Positions 1 through 13,167 of a DNA stretch of 64,000 nucleotides are shown here, one piece after another. This DNA comes from Linyphia triangularis. Its lineage: Eukaryota; Arthropoda; Arachnida; Araneae; Linyphiidae. Made by a program: the position numbers and the translations under genes. Below the pieces are notes generated by a model. The model ran no database searches. It had not been told where the DNA came from and saw only the letters and a list, made by a program, of their open reading frames with translations. Within the stretch, counting starts at the first letter, position 1; the number at the start of each line of letters is the position of its first letter. The DNA lies in the NCBI GenBank assembly GCA_963978545.1, contig OZ021723.1:101402002-101466001 (forward strand). Direction: 5' to 3'.

Positions 1-316
1 GTCATTATAACTACATTTTACTGCTCAATGTCAAGAAATGCAAATTTCACGTATTGAAAGTACATGGGGGACGATATTCAATGAATTATTTTTCAAAAAG
101 TAAAAATCTCAATTTTTTTTCCTTTGGCGAAATTGAAGCTTTTATATATTAGAATCTCCATTTCCAAATTTATAGCATAAAAAAAATGTGAAGATGGTCA
201 AAGGTTGGTCCAAATCTGTGCAGTTTAAATATTTTTCATTTTCAATTTTCCCCATGTTAATTGTATAGGAAATTTCAAACTTTGCAATTTTCGAAATTTT
301 ACGATCTTTTTGCACC

Positions 317-669
317 TTGTGTAATAAAAATCATCACCCCAATCAATTTCCACAATCAAATCGTCATTATAACTACATTTTACTGCTCAATGTCAAGAAA
401 TGCAAATTTCACGTATTGAAAGTACATGGGGGACGATATTCAATGAATTATTTTTCAAAAAGTAAAAATCTCAATTTTTTTTCCTTTGGCGAAATTGAAG
501 CTTTTATATTGGAGAATCTACATTTCCAATTTTTTAACATAAAAAAAATGCGAAGGTGGTCAAAGTTTGGTCCAAATCTGTTCAGTTTAAAAGTTTTTCA
601 TCTTTAATTTTCCCATGTTAATTGTATGGGAAATTTCAAATTTTTCAATTTTCACAATCTTTTTGCACA
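317..669 (+). repeat. Representative satellite monomer, type B (353 bp)
   Basis: The constant module runs from about 331 to 508 (TCATCACCCCAATCAATTTC to GAAGCTTTTATA). The variable module, about 509-669, is recognised by TTGGAGAATCTACATTTCC, GCGAAGGTGGTCAAAGTTTG, CTGTTCAGTTTAAAAG and CACAATCTTTTTGCACATTG. Compared with type A1 it has about 20 substitutions and lacks about 9 bases before the AATCTTTTTGCAC end. B subtypes elsewhere carry one extra T or A in the homopolymers (355 bp) or a 10-bp insertion repeating TTTTCCCATGTT (363 bp, first at 6039). Confidence 0.9.
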
Positions 670-1030
670 TTGTGTCACAAAAATCATCACCCCAATCAAT
701 TTCCACAATCGAATCGTCATTATAACTACATTTTACTGCTCAATGTCAAGAAATGCAAATTTCACGTATTGAAAGTACATGGGGGACGATATTCAATGAA
801 TTATTTTTCAAAAAGTAAAAATCTCAATTTTTTTTCCTTTGGCGAAATTGAAGCTTTTATATATTAGAATCTCCATTTCCAAATTTATAGCATAAAAAAA
901 ATGTGAAGATGGTCAAAGGTTGGTCCAAATCTGTGCAGTTTAAATATTTTTCATTTTCAAATTTCCCATGTTAAATGTATAGGAAATTTCAAACTTTGCA
1001 ATTTTCGAAATTGTACGATCTTTTTGCACC
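670..1030 (+). repeat. Representative satellite monomer, type A2 (361 bp)
   Basis: The constant module is as in other units. The variable module carries TTAGAATCTCCATTTCC, GTGAAGATGGTCAAAGGTTG, CTGTGCAGTTTAAATA, then ATTTTCAAATTTCCCATG and TTAAATGTATAGG, which distinguish A2 from A1. Many A2 copies are followed by a unit with the linked variants CATTAAAATC and CCCCAGTAAATTTCC, so the variants travel as a haplotype across the monomer boundary. Confidence 0.85.
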
Positions 1031-1383
1031 TTGTGTCATTAAAATCATCACCCCAGTAAATTTCCACAATCGAATCGTCATTATAACTACATTTTACTGC
1101 TCAATGTCAAGAAATGCAAATTTCACGTATTGAAAATACATGGGGGACGATATTCAATGAATTATTTTTCAAAAAGTAAAAATCTCAATTTTTTTTCCTT
1201 TGGCGAAATTGAAGCTTTTATATATTAGAATCTACATTTCCAAATTTATAGCATAAAAAAAATGTGAAGATGGTCAAAGGTTGGTCCAAATCTGTGCAGT
1301 TTAAATAATTTTCATTTTCCATTTTCCCCATGATAATTGTATAGGAAATTTCAATTTTCAAAATTTTACGATCTTTTTGCACC

Positions 1384-1736
1384 TTGTGTCATAAAAATCA
1401 TCACCCCAATCAATTTCCACAATCAAATCGTCATTATAACTACATTTTACTGCTCAATGTCAAGAAATGCAAATTTCACGTATTGAAAGTACATGGGGGA
1501 CGATATTCAATGAATTATTTTTCAAAAAGTAAAAATCTCAATTTTTTTTCCTTTGGCGAAATTGAAGCTTTTATATATTAGAATCTCCATTTCCAAATTT
1601 ATAGCATAAAAAAAATGTGAAGATGGTCAAAGGTTGGTCCAAATCTGTGCAGTTTAAATAATTTTCATTTTCCATTTTCCCCATGATAATTGTATAGGAA
1701 ATTTCAATTTTCAAAATTTTACGATCTTTTTGCACC
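1384..1736 (+). repeat. Representative satellite monomer, type A3 (353 bp)
   Basis: This is the A-type module with AATAATTTTCATTTTCC, CCCCATGATAATTGTATAGG and a shortened end (CAATTTTCAAAATTTTACG). A 345-bp subtype lacks 7 bp of the TTTTCCATTTTCC motif and one A (anchors 7471 and 9963, and the later copy at 19585). Confidence 0.85.
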
Positions 1737-2459
1737 TTGTGTCATAAAAATCATCACCCCAATCAATTTCCACAATCAAATCGTCATTATAACTACATTT
1801 TACTGCTCAATGTCAAGAAATGCAAATTTCACGTATTGAAAGTACATGGGGGACGATATTCAATGAATTATTTTTCAAAAAGTAAAAATCTCAATTTTTT
1901 TTCCTTTGTCGAAATTGAAGCTTTTATATATTAGAATCTCCATTTCCAAATTTATAGCATAAAAAAAATGTGAAGATGGTCAAAGGTTGGTCCAAATCTG
2001 TGCAGTTTAAATATTTTTCATTTTCAAATTTCCCATGTTAAATGTATAGGAAATTTCAAACTTTGCAATTTTCGAAATTTTACGATCTTTTTGCACCTTG
2101 TGTCATAAAAATCATCACCCCAGTAAATTTCCACAATCGAATCGTCATTATAACTACATTTTACTGCTCAATGTCAAGAAATGCAAATTTCACGTATTGA
2201 AAGTACATGGGGGACGATATTCAATGAATTATTTTTCAAAAAGTAAAAATCTCAATTTTGTTTCCTTTGGCGAAATTGAAGCTTTTATATATTAGAATCT
2301 CCATTTCCAAATTTATAGCATAAAAAAAATGTGAAGATGGTCAAAGGTTGGTCCAAATCTGTGCAGTTTAAATATTTTTCATTTTCAATTTTCCCCATGT
2401 TAATTGTATAGGAAATTTCAAACTTTGCAATTTTCGAAATTTTACGATCTTTTTGCACC

Positions 2460-5400
2460 TTGTGTAATAAAAATCATCACCCCAATCAATTTCCACAATC
2501 AAATCGTCATTATAACTACATTTTACTGCTCAATGTCAAGAAATGCAAATTTCACGTATTGAAAGTACATGGGGGACGATATTCAATGAATTATTTTTCA
2601 AAAAGTAAAAATCTCAATTTTTTTTCCTTTGGCGAAATTGAAGCTTTTATATTGGAGAATCTACATTTCCAATTTTTTAACATAAAAAAAATGCGAAGGT
2701 GGTCAAAGTTTGGTCCAAATCTGTTCAGTTTAAAAGTTTTTCATCTTTAATTTTCCCATGTTAATTGTATGGGAAATTTCAAATTTTTCAATTTTCACAA
2801 TCTTTTTGCACATTGTGTCACAAAAATCATCACCCCAATCAATTTCCACAATCGAATCGTCATTATAACTACATTTTACTGCTCAATGTCAAGAAATGCA
2901 AATTTCACGTATTGAAAGTACATGGGGGACGATATTCAATGAATTATTTTTCAAAAAGTAAAAATCTCAATTTTTTTTCCTTTGGCGAAATTGAAGCTTT
3001 TATATATTAGAATCTCCATTTCCAAATTTATAGCATAAAAAAAATGTGAAGATGGTCAAAGGTTGGTCCAAATCTGTGCAGTTTAAATATTTTTCATTTT
3101 CAATTTTCCCCATGTTAATTGTATAGGAAATTTCAAACTTTGCAATTTTCGAAATTTTACGATCTTTTTGCACCTTGTGTCATAAAAATCATCACCCCAA
3201 TCAATTTCCACAATCAAATCGTCATTATAACTACATTTTACTGCTCAATGTCAAGAAATGCAAATTTCACGTATTGAAAATACATGGGGGACGATATTCA
3301 ATGAATTATTTTTCAAAAAGTAAATATCTCAATTTTTTTTTCCTTTGGCGAAATTGAAGCTTTTATATTGGAGAATCTACATTTCCAATTTTTTAACATA
3401 AAAAAAAATGCGAAGGTGGTCAAAGTTTGGTCCAAATCTGTTCAGTTTAAAAGTTTTTCATCTTTAATTTTCCCATGTTTATTGTATGGGAAATTTCAAA
3501 TTTTTCAATTTTCACAATCTTTTTGCACATTGTGTCATAAAAATCATCACCCCAATCAATTTCCACAATCGAATCGTCATTATAACTACATTTTACTGCT
3601 CAATGTCAAGAAATGCAAATTTCACGTATTGAAAGTACATGGGGGACGATATTCAATGAATTATTTTTCAAAAAGTAAAAATCTCAATTTTTTTTCCTTT
3701 GGCGAAATTGAAGCTTTTATATATTAGAATCTCCATTTCCAAATTTATAGCATAAAAAAAATGTGAAGATGGTCAAAGGTTGGTCCAAATCTGTGCAGTT
3801 TAAATATTTTTCATTTTCAATTTTCCCCATGTTAATTGTATAGGAAATTTCAAACTTTGCAATTTTCGAAATTTTACGATCTTTTTGCACCTTGTGTAAT
3901 AAAAATCATCACCCCAATCAATTTCCACAATCAAATCGTCATTATAACTACATTTTACTGCTCAATGTCAAGAAATGCAAATTTCACGTATTGAAAGTAC
4001 ATGGGGGACGATATTCAATGAATTATTTTTCAAAAAGTAAAAATCTCAATTTTTTTTCCTTTGGCGAAATTGAAGCTTTTATATTGGAGAATCTACATTT
4101 CCAATTTTTTAACATAAAAAAAATGCGAAGGTGGTCAAAGTTTGGTCCAAATCTGTTCAGTTTAAAAGTTTTTCATCTTTAATTTTCCCATGTTAATTGT
4201 ATGGGAAATTTCAAATTTTTCAATTTTCACAATCTTTTTGCACATTGTGTCACAAAAATCATCACCCCAATCAATTTCCACAATCGAATCGTCATTATAA
4301 CTACATTTTACTGCTCAATGTCAAGAAATGCAAATTTCACGTATTGAAAGTACATGGGGGACGATATTCAATGAATTATTTTTCAAAAAGTAAAAATCTC
4401 AATTTTTTTTCCTTTGGCGAAATTGAAGCTTTTATATATTAGAATCTCCATTTCCAAATTTATAGCATAAAAAAAATGTGAAGATGGTCAAAGGTTGGTC
4501 CAAATCTGTGCAGTTTAAATATTTTTCATTTTCAATTTTCCCCATGTTAATTGTATAGGAAATTTCAAACTTTGCAATTTTCGAAATTTTACGATCTTTT
4601 TGCACCTTGTGTCATAAAAATCATCACCCCAATCAATTTCCACAATCAAATCGTCATTATAACTACATTTTACTGCTCAATGTCAAGAAATGCAAATTTC
4701 ACGTATTGAAAATACATGGGGGACGATATTCAATGAATTATTTTTCAAAAAGTAAATATCTCAATTTTTTTTTCCTTTGGCGAAATTGAAGCTTTTATAT
4801 TGGAGAATCTACATTTCCAATTTTTTAACATAAAAAAAAATGCGAAGGTGGTCAAAGTTTGGTCCAAATCTGTTCAGTTTAAAAGTTTTTCATCTTTAAT
4901 TTTCCCATGTTTATTGTATGGGAAATTTCAAATTTTTCAATTTTCACAATCTTTTTGCACATTGTGTCATAAAAATCATCACCCCAATCAATTTCCACAA
5001 TCGAATCGTCATTATAACTACATTTTACTGCTCAATGTCAAGAAATGCAAATTTCACGTATTGAAAGTACATGGGGGACGATATTCAATGAATTATTTTT
5101 CAAAAAGTAAAAATCTCAATTTTTTTTCCTTTGGCGAAATTGAAGCTTTTATATATTAGAATCTCCATTTCCAAATTTATAGCATAAAAAAAATGTGAAG
5201 ATGGTCAAAGGTTGGTCCAAATCTGTGCAGTTTAAATATTTTTCATTTTCAATTTTCCCCATGTTAATTGTATAGGAAATTTCAAACTTTGCAATTTTCG
5301 AAATTTTACGATCTTTTTGCACCTTGTGTAATAAAAATCATCACCCCAATCAATTTCCACAATCAAATCGTCATTATAACTACATTTTACTGCTCAATGT

Positions 5401-6038
5401 CAAGAAATGCAAATTTCACGTATTGAAAGTACATGGGGGACGATATTCAATGAATTATTTTTCAAAAAGTAAAAATCTCAATTTTTTTTCCTTTGGCGAA
5501 ATTGAAGCTTTTATATTGGAGAATCTACATTTCCAATTTTTTAACATAAAAAAAATGCGAAGGTGGTCAAAGTTTGGTCCAAATCTGTTCAGTTTAAAAG
5601 TTTTTCATCTTTAATTTTCCCATGTTAATTGTATGGGAAATTTCAAATTTTTCAATTTTCACAATCTTTTTGCACATTGTGTCACAAAAATCATCACCCC
5701 AATCAATTTCCACAATCGAATCGTCATTATAACTACATTTTACTGCTCAATGTCAAGAAATGCAAATTTCACGTATTGAAAGTACATGGGGGACGATATT
5801 CAATGAATTATTTTTCAAAAAGTAAAAATCTCAATTTTTTTTCCTTTGGCGAAATTGAAGCTTTTATATATTAGAATCTCCATTTCCAAATTTATAGCAT
5901 AAAAAAAATGTGAAGATGGTCAAAGGTTGGTCCAAATCTGTGCAGTTTAAATATTTTTCATTTTCAATTTTCCCCATGTTAATTGTATAGGAAATTTCAA
6001 ACTTTGCAATTTTCGAAATTTTACGATCTTTTTGCACC
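2460..6038 (+). repeat. Higher-order repeat, 4-monomer unit of 1,432 bp
   Basis: The anchors 2460, 3892 and 5324 are exactly 1,432 bp apart. The monomer order B, A1, B(355), A1 repeats with the same length signature (353, 362, 355, 362) and the same AAATACATGGG and GTAAATATC variants in the second B unit (for example 3281 and 4713). The unit occurs about 2.5 times. Confidence 0.9.
2813..3174 (+). repeat. Representative satellite monomer, type A1 (362 bp)
   Basis: The most frequent A-type unit. Diagnostic strings are TATTTTTCATTTTCAATTTT, CCCCATGTTAATTGTATAGG and CAAACTTTGCAATTTTCG. A 363-bp subtype has one more T in GCAATTTTTCG (anchors 6755, 8533, 12091, 16380, 21713, 23145). That extra base also opens a spurious 72-codon antisense frame. 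Confidence 0.88.
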
Positions 6039-8176
6039 TTGTGTCATAAAAATCATCACCCCAATCAATTTCCACAATCAAATCGTCATTATAACTACAT
6101 TTTACTGCTCAATGTCAAGAAATGCAAATTTCACGTATTGAAAGTACATGGGGGACGATATTCAATGAATTATTTTTCAAAAAGTAAAAATCTCAATTTT
6201 TTTTTCCTTTGGCGAAATTGAAGCTTTTATATTGGAGAATCTACATTTCCAATTTTTTAACATAAAAAAAATGCGAAGGTGGTCAAAGTTTGGTCCAAAT
6301 CTGTTCAGTTTAAAAGTTTTTCATCTTTAATTTTCCCATGTTGTTTTCCCATGTTGTATGGGAAATTTCAAATTTTTCAATTTTCACAATCTTTTTGCAC
6401 ATTGTGTCATAAAAATCATCACCCCAATCAATTTCCACAATCGAATCGTCATTATAACTACATTTTACTGCTCAATGTCAAGAAATGCAAATTTCACGTA
6501 TTGAAAGTACATGGGGGACGATATTCAATGAATTATTTTTCAAAAAGTAAAAATCTCAATTTTTTTTCCTTTGGCGAAATTGAAGCTTTTATATTGGAGA
6601 ATCTACATTTCCAATTTTTTAACATAAAAAAAATGCGAAGGTGGTCAAAGTTTGGTCCAAATCTGTTCAGTTTAAAAGTTTTTCATCTTTAATTTTCCCA
6701 TGTTAATTGTATGGGAAATTTCAAATTTTTCAATTTTCACAATCTTTTTGCACATTGTGTCACAAAAATCATCACCCCAATCAATTTCCACAATCGAATC
6801 GTCATTATAACTACATTTTACTGCTCAATGTCAAGAAATGCAAATTTCACGTATTGAAAGTACATGGGGGACGATATTCAATGAATTATTTTTCAAAAAG
6901 TAAAAATCTCAATTTTTTTTCCTTTGGCGAAATTGAAGCTTTTATATATTAGAATCTCCATTTCCAAATTTATAGCATAAAAAAAATGTGAAGATGGTCA
7001 AAGGTTGGTCCAAATCTGTGCAGTTTAAATATTTTTCATTTTCAATTTTCCCCATGTTAATTGTATAGGAAATTTCAAACTTTGCAATTTTTCGAAATTT
7101 TACGATCTTTTTGCACCTTGTGTCATAAAAATCATCACCCCAATCAATTTCCACAATCAAATCGTCATTATAACTACATTTTACTGCTCAATGTCAAGAA
7201 ATGCAAATTTCACGTATTGAAAGTACATGGGGGACGATATTCAATGAATTATTTTTCAAAAAGTAAAAATCTCAATTTTTTTTCCTTTGGCGAAATTGAA
7301 GCTTTTATATATTAGAATCTCCATTTCCAAATTTATAGCATAAAAAAAATGTGAAGATGGTCAAAGGTTGGTCCAAATCTGTGCAGTTTAAAAGTTTTTC
7401 ATCATTAATTTTCCCATGTTAATTGTATGGGAAATTTCAAATTTTTCAATTTTCACAATCTTTTTACACCTTGTGTCATAAAAATCATCACCCCAATCAA
7501 TTTCCACAATCGAATCGTCATTATAACTACATTTTACTGCTCAATGTCAAGAAATGGAAATTTCACGTATTGAAAATACATGGGGGACGATATTCAATGA
7601 ATTATTTTTCAAAAAGTAAAAATCTCAATTTTTTTTCCTTTGGCGAAATTGAAGCTTTTATATATTAGAATCTCCATTTCCAAATTTATAGCATAAAAAA
7701 ATGTGAAGATGGTCAAAGGTTGGTCCAAATCTGTGCAGTTTAAATAATTTTCATTTTCCCCATGATAATTGTATAGGAAATTTCAATTTTCAAAATTTTA
7801 CGATCTTTTTGCACCTTGTGTCATAAAAATCATCACCCCAATCAATTTCCACAATCAAATCGTCATTATAACTACATTTTACTGCTCAATGTCAAGAAAT
7901 GCAAATTTCACGTATTGAAAGTACATGGGGGACGATATTCAATGAATTATTTTTCAAAAAGTAAAAATCTCAATTTTTTTTCCTTTGTCGAAATTGAAGC
8001 TTTTATATATTAGAATCTCCATTTCCAAATTTATAGCATAAAAAAAATGTGAAGATGGTCAAAGGTTGGTCCAAATCTGTGCAGTTTAAATATTTTTCAT
8101 TTTCAAATTTCCCATGTTAAATGTATAGGAAATTTCAAACTTTGCAATTTTCGAAATTTTACGATCTTTTTGCACC

Positions 8177-9609
8177 TTGTGTCATAAAAATCATCACCCC
8201 AGTAAATTTCCACAATCGAATCGTCATTATAACTACATTTTACTGCTCAATGTCAAGAAATGCAAATTTCACGTATTGAAAGTACATGGGGGACGATATT
8301 CAATGAATTATTTTTCAAAAAGTAAAAATCTCAATTTTTTTTTTCCTTTTGCGAAATTGAAGCTTTTATATTGGAGAATCTACATTTCCAATTTTTTTAA
8401 CATAAAAAAAATGCGAAGGTGGTCAAAGTTTGGTCCAAATCTGTTCAGTTTAAAAGTTTTTCATCTTTAATTTTCCCATGTTAATTTTATGGGAAATTTC
8501 AAATTTTTCAATTTTCACAATCTTTTTGCACATTGTGTCACAAAAATCATCACCCCAATCAATTTCCACAATCAAATCGTCATTATAACTACATTTTACT
8601 GCTCAATGTCAAGAAATGCAAATTTCACGTATTGAAAGTACATGGGGGACGATATTCAATGAATTATTTTTCAAAAAGTAAAAATCTCAATTTTTTTTCC
8701 TTTGGCGAAATTGAAGCTTTTATATATTAGAATCTCCATTTCCAAATTTATAGCATAAAAAAAATGTGAAGATGGTCAAAGGTTGGTCCAAATCTGTGCA
8801 GTTTAAATATTTTTCATTTTCAATTTTCCCCATGTTAATTGTATAGGAAATTTCAAACTTTGCAATTTTTCGAAATTTTACGATCTTTTTGCACCTTGTG
8901 TCATAAAAATCATCACCCCAATCAATTTCCACAATCAAATCGTCATTATAACTACATTTTACTGCTCAATGTCAAGAAATGCAAATTTCACGTATTGAAA
9001 GTACATGGGGGACGATATTCAATGAATTATTTTTCAAAAAGTAAAAATCTCAATTTTTTTTCCTTTGGCGAAATTGAAGCTTTTATATTGGAGAATCTAC
9101 ATTTCCAATTTTTTAACATAAAAAAAATGCGAAGGTGGTCAAAGTTTGGTCCAAATCTGTTCAGTTTAAAAGTTTTTCATCTTTAATTTTCCCATGTTAA
9201 TTGTATGGTAAATTTCAAATTTTTCAATTTTCTTAATCTTTTTGCACATTGTGTCACAAAAATCATCACCCCAATCAATTTCCACAATCGAATCGTCATT
9301 ATAACTACATTTTACTGCTCAATGTCAAGAAATGCAAATTTCACGTATTGAAAGTACATGGGGGACGATATTCAATGAATTATTTTTCAAAAAGTAAAAA
9401 TCTCAATTTTTTTTCCTTTGGCGAAATTGAAGCTTTTATATATTAGAATCTCCATTTCCAAATTTATAGCATAAAAAAAATGTGAAGATGGTCAAAGGTT
9501 GGTCCAAATCTGTGCAGTTTAAATATTTTTCATTTTCAAATTTCCCATGTTAAATGTATAGGAAATTTCAAACTTTGCAATTTTCGAAATTGTACGATCT
9601 TTTTGCACC
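8177..9609 (+). repeat. Satellite block duplicated at +3,558 bp (to 11736-13167)
   Basis: The anchors 8533, 8896 and 9249 recur at 12091, 12454 and 12807. Both copies share the rare variants TTCCTTTTGCGAAATTG, TTAATTTTATGGG and TTCTTAATCTTTTTGCAC. The first unit differs by one T in a homopolymer (offset 3,559). Confidence 0.85.
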
Positions 9610-12600
9610 TTGTGTCATTAAAATCATCACCCCAGTAAATTTCCACAATCGAATCGTCATTATAACTACATTTTACTACTCAATGTCAAGAAATGCAAAT
9701 TTCACGTATTGAAAATACATGGGGGACGATATTCAATGAATTATTTTTCAAAAAGTAAAAATCTCAATTTTTTTTCCTTTGGCGAAATTGAAGCTTTTAT
9801 ATATTAGAATCTACATTTCCAAATTTATAGCATAAAAAAAATGTGAAGATGGTCAAAGGTTGGTCCAAATCTGTGCAGTTTAAATAATTTTCATTTTCCA
9901 TTTTCCCCATGATAATTGTATAGGAAATTTCAATTTTCAAAATTTTACGATCTTTTTGCACCTTGTGTCATAAAAATCATCACCCCAATCAATTTCCACA
10001 ATCAAATCGTCATTATAACTACATTTTACTGCTCAATGTCAAGAAATGCAAATTTCACGTATTGAAAGTACATGGGGGACGATATTCAATGAATTATTTT
10101 TCAAAAAGTAAAAATCTCAATTTTTTTTCCTTTGGCGAAATTGAAGCTTTTATATATTAGAATCTCCATTTCCAAATTTATAGCATAAAAAAATGTGAAG
10201 ATGGTCAAAGGTTGGTCCAAATCTGTGCAGTTTAAATAATTTTCATTTTCCCCATGATAATTGTATAGGAAATTTCAATTTTCAAAATTTTACGATCTTT
10301 TTGCACCTTGTGTCATAAAAATCATCACCCCAATCAATTTCCACAATCAAATCGTCATTATAACTACATTTTACTGTTTAATGTCAAGAAATGCAAATTT
10401 CACGTATTGAAAGTACATGGGGGACGATATTCAATGAATTATTTTTCAAAAAGTAAAAATCTCAATTTTTTTTCCTTTGTCGAAATTGAAGCTTTTATAT
10501 ATTAGAATCTCCATTTCCAAATTTATAGCATAAAAAAAATGTGAAGATGGTCAAAGGTTAGTCCAAATCTGTGCAGTTTAAATATTTTTCATTTTCAAAT
10601 TTCCCATGTTAAATGTATAGGAAATTTCAAACTTTGCACTTTTCGAAAATTTACGATCTTTTTGCACCTTGTGTCATAAAAATCATCACCCCAATCAATT
10701 TCCACAATCGAATCGTCATTATAACTACATTTTACTGCTCAATGTCAAGAAATGCAAATTTCACGTATTGAAAGTACATGGGGGACGATATTCAATGAAT
10801 TATTTTTCAAAAAGTAAAAATCTCAATTTTTTTTCCTTTGGCGAAATTGAAGCTTTTATATTGGAGAATCTACATTTCCAATTTTTTAACATAAAAAAAA
10901 TGCGAAGGTGGTCAAAGTTTGGTCCAAATCTGTTCAGTTTAAAAGTTTTTCATCTTTAATTTTCCCATGTTAATTGTATGGGAAATTTCAAATTTTTCAA
11001 TTTTCACAATCATTTTGCACATTGTGTCATAAAAATCATCACCCCAATCAATTTCCACAATCGAATCGTCATTATAACTACATTTTACTGCTCAATGTCA
11101 AGAAATGCAAATTTCACGTATTGAAAGTACATGGGGGACGATATTCAATGAATTATTTTTCAAAAAGTAAAAATCTCAATTTTTTTTCCTTTGGCGAAAT
11201 TGAAGCTTTTATATATTAGAATCTCCATTTCCAAATTTATAGCATAAAAAAAATGTGAAGATGGTCAAAGGTTGGTCCAAATCTGTGCAGTTTAAATAAT
11301 TTTCATTTTCCATTTTCCCCATGATAATTGTATAGGAAATTTCAATTTTCAAAATTTTACGATCTTTTTGCACCTTGTGTCATAAAAATCATCACCCCAA
11401 TCAATTTCCACAATCAAATCGTCATTATAACTACATTTTACTGCTCAATGTCAAGAAATGCAAATTTCACGTATTGAAAGTACATGGGGGACGATATTCA
11501 ATGAATTATTTTTCAAAAAGTAAAAATCTCAATTTTTTTTCCTTTGTCGAAATTGAAGCTTTTATATATTAGAATCTCCATTTCCAAATTTATAGCATAA
11601 AAAAAATGTGAAGATGGTCAAAGGTTGGTCCAAATCTGTGCAGTTTAAATATTTTTCATTTTCAAATTTCCCATGTTAAATGTATAGGAAATTTCAAACT
11701 TTGCAATTTTCGAAATTTTACGATCTTTTTGCACCTTGTGTCATAAAAATCATCACCCCAGTAAATTTCCACAATCGAATCGTCATTATAACTACATTTT
11801 ACTGCTCAATGTCAAGAAATGCAAATTTCACGTATTGAAAGTACATGGGGGACGATATTCAATGAATTATTTTTCAAAAAGTAAAAATCTCAATTTTTTT
11901 TTCCTTTTGCGAAATTGAAGCTTTTATATTGGAGAATCTACATTTCCAATTTTTTTAACATAAAAAAAATGCGAAGGTGGTCAAAGTTTGGTCCAAATCT
12001 GTTCAGTTTAAAAGTTTTTCATCTTTAATTTTCCCATGTTAATTTTATGGGAAATTTCAAATTTTTCAATTTTCACAATCTTTTTGCACATTGTGTCACA
12101 AAAATCATCACCCCAATCAATTTCCACAATCAAATCGTCATTATAACTACATTTTACTGCTCAATGTCAAGAAATGCAAATTTCACGTATTGAAAGTACA
12201 TGGGGGACGATATTCAATGAATTATTTTTCAAAAAGTAAAAATCTCAATTTTTTTTCCTTTGGCGAAATTGAAGCTTTTATATATTAGAATCTCCATTTC
12301 CAAATTTATAGCATAAAAAAAATGTGAAGATGGTCAAAGGTTGGTCCAAATCTGTGCAGTTTAAATATTTTTCATTTTCAATTTTCCCCATGTTAATTGT
12401 ATAGGAAATTTCAAACTTTGCAATTTTTCGAAATTTTACGATCTTTTTGCACCTTGTGTCATAAAAATCATCACCCCAATCAATTTCCACAATCAAATCG
12501 TCATTATAACTACATTTTACTGCTCAATGTCAAGAAATGCAAATTTCACGTATTGAAAGTACATGGGGGACGATATTCAATGAATTATTTTTCAAAAAGT

Positions 12601-13167
12601 AAAAATCTCAATTTTTTTTCCTTTGGCGAAATTGAAGCTTTTATATTGGAGAATCTACATTTCCAATTTTTTAACATAAAAAAAATGCGAAGGTGGTCAA
12701 AGTTTGGTCCAAATCTGTTCAGTTTAAAAGTTTTTCATCTTTAATTTTCCCATGTTAATTGTATGGTAAATTTCAAATTTTTCAATTTTCTTAATCTTTT
12801 TGCACATTGTGTCACAAAAATCATCACCCCAATCAATTTCCACAATCGAATCGTCATTATAACTACATTTTACTGCTCAATGTCAAGAAATGCAAATTTC
12901 ACGTATTGAAAGTACATGGGGGACGATATTCAATGAATTATTTTTCAAAAAGTAAAAATCTCAATTTTTTTTCCTTTGGCGAAATTGAAGCTTTTATATA
13001 TTAGAATCTCCATTTCCAAATTTATAGCATAAAAAAAATGTGAAGATGGTCAAAGGTTGGTCCAAATCTGTGCAGTTTAAATATTTTTCATTTTCAAATT
13101 TCCCATGTTAAATGTATAGGAAATTTCAAACTTTGCAATTTTCGAAATTGTACGATCTTTTTGCACC
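9249..13167 (+). repeat. Satellite super-block duplicated at +9,622 bp (to 18871-22789)
   Basis: The anchors 9249, 9610, 9963, 10308, 10669, 11022, 11375, 11736, 12091, 12454 and 12807 all recur exactly 9,622 bp later. Private mutations recur too: TTACTGTTTAATG (10373 and 19995), GGTTAGTCC (about 10557 and 20179) and GCACTTTTCGAAAATTTACG (about 10637 and 20259). This is a long recent duplication, not chance similarity of monomers. Confidence 0.93.

Larger units (their letters stand above)
317..2812 (+). repeat. Seven-monomer satellite block, copy 1 of 3
   Basis: The spacing series 353, 361, 353, 353, 361, 362, 353 recurs at 13884-16379 (offset 13,567) and 24938-27433 (offset 24,621), with the same types in order (B, A2, A3, A3, A2, A1, B). 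Copies differ by isolated substitutions; for example copy 1 has CAATTTTGTTTCC near 2255 where the others keep T8. Confidence 0.88.
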
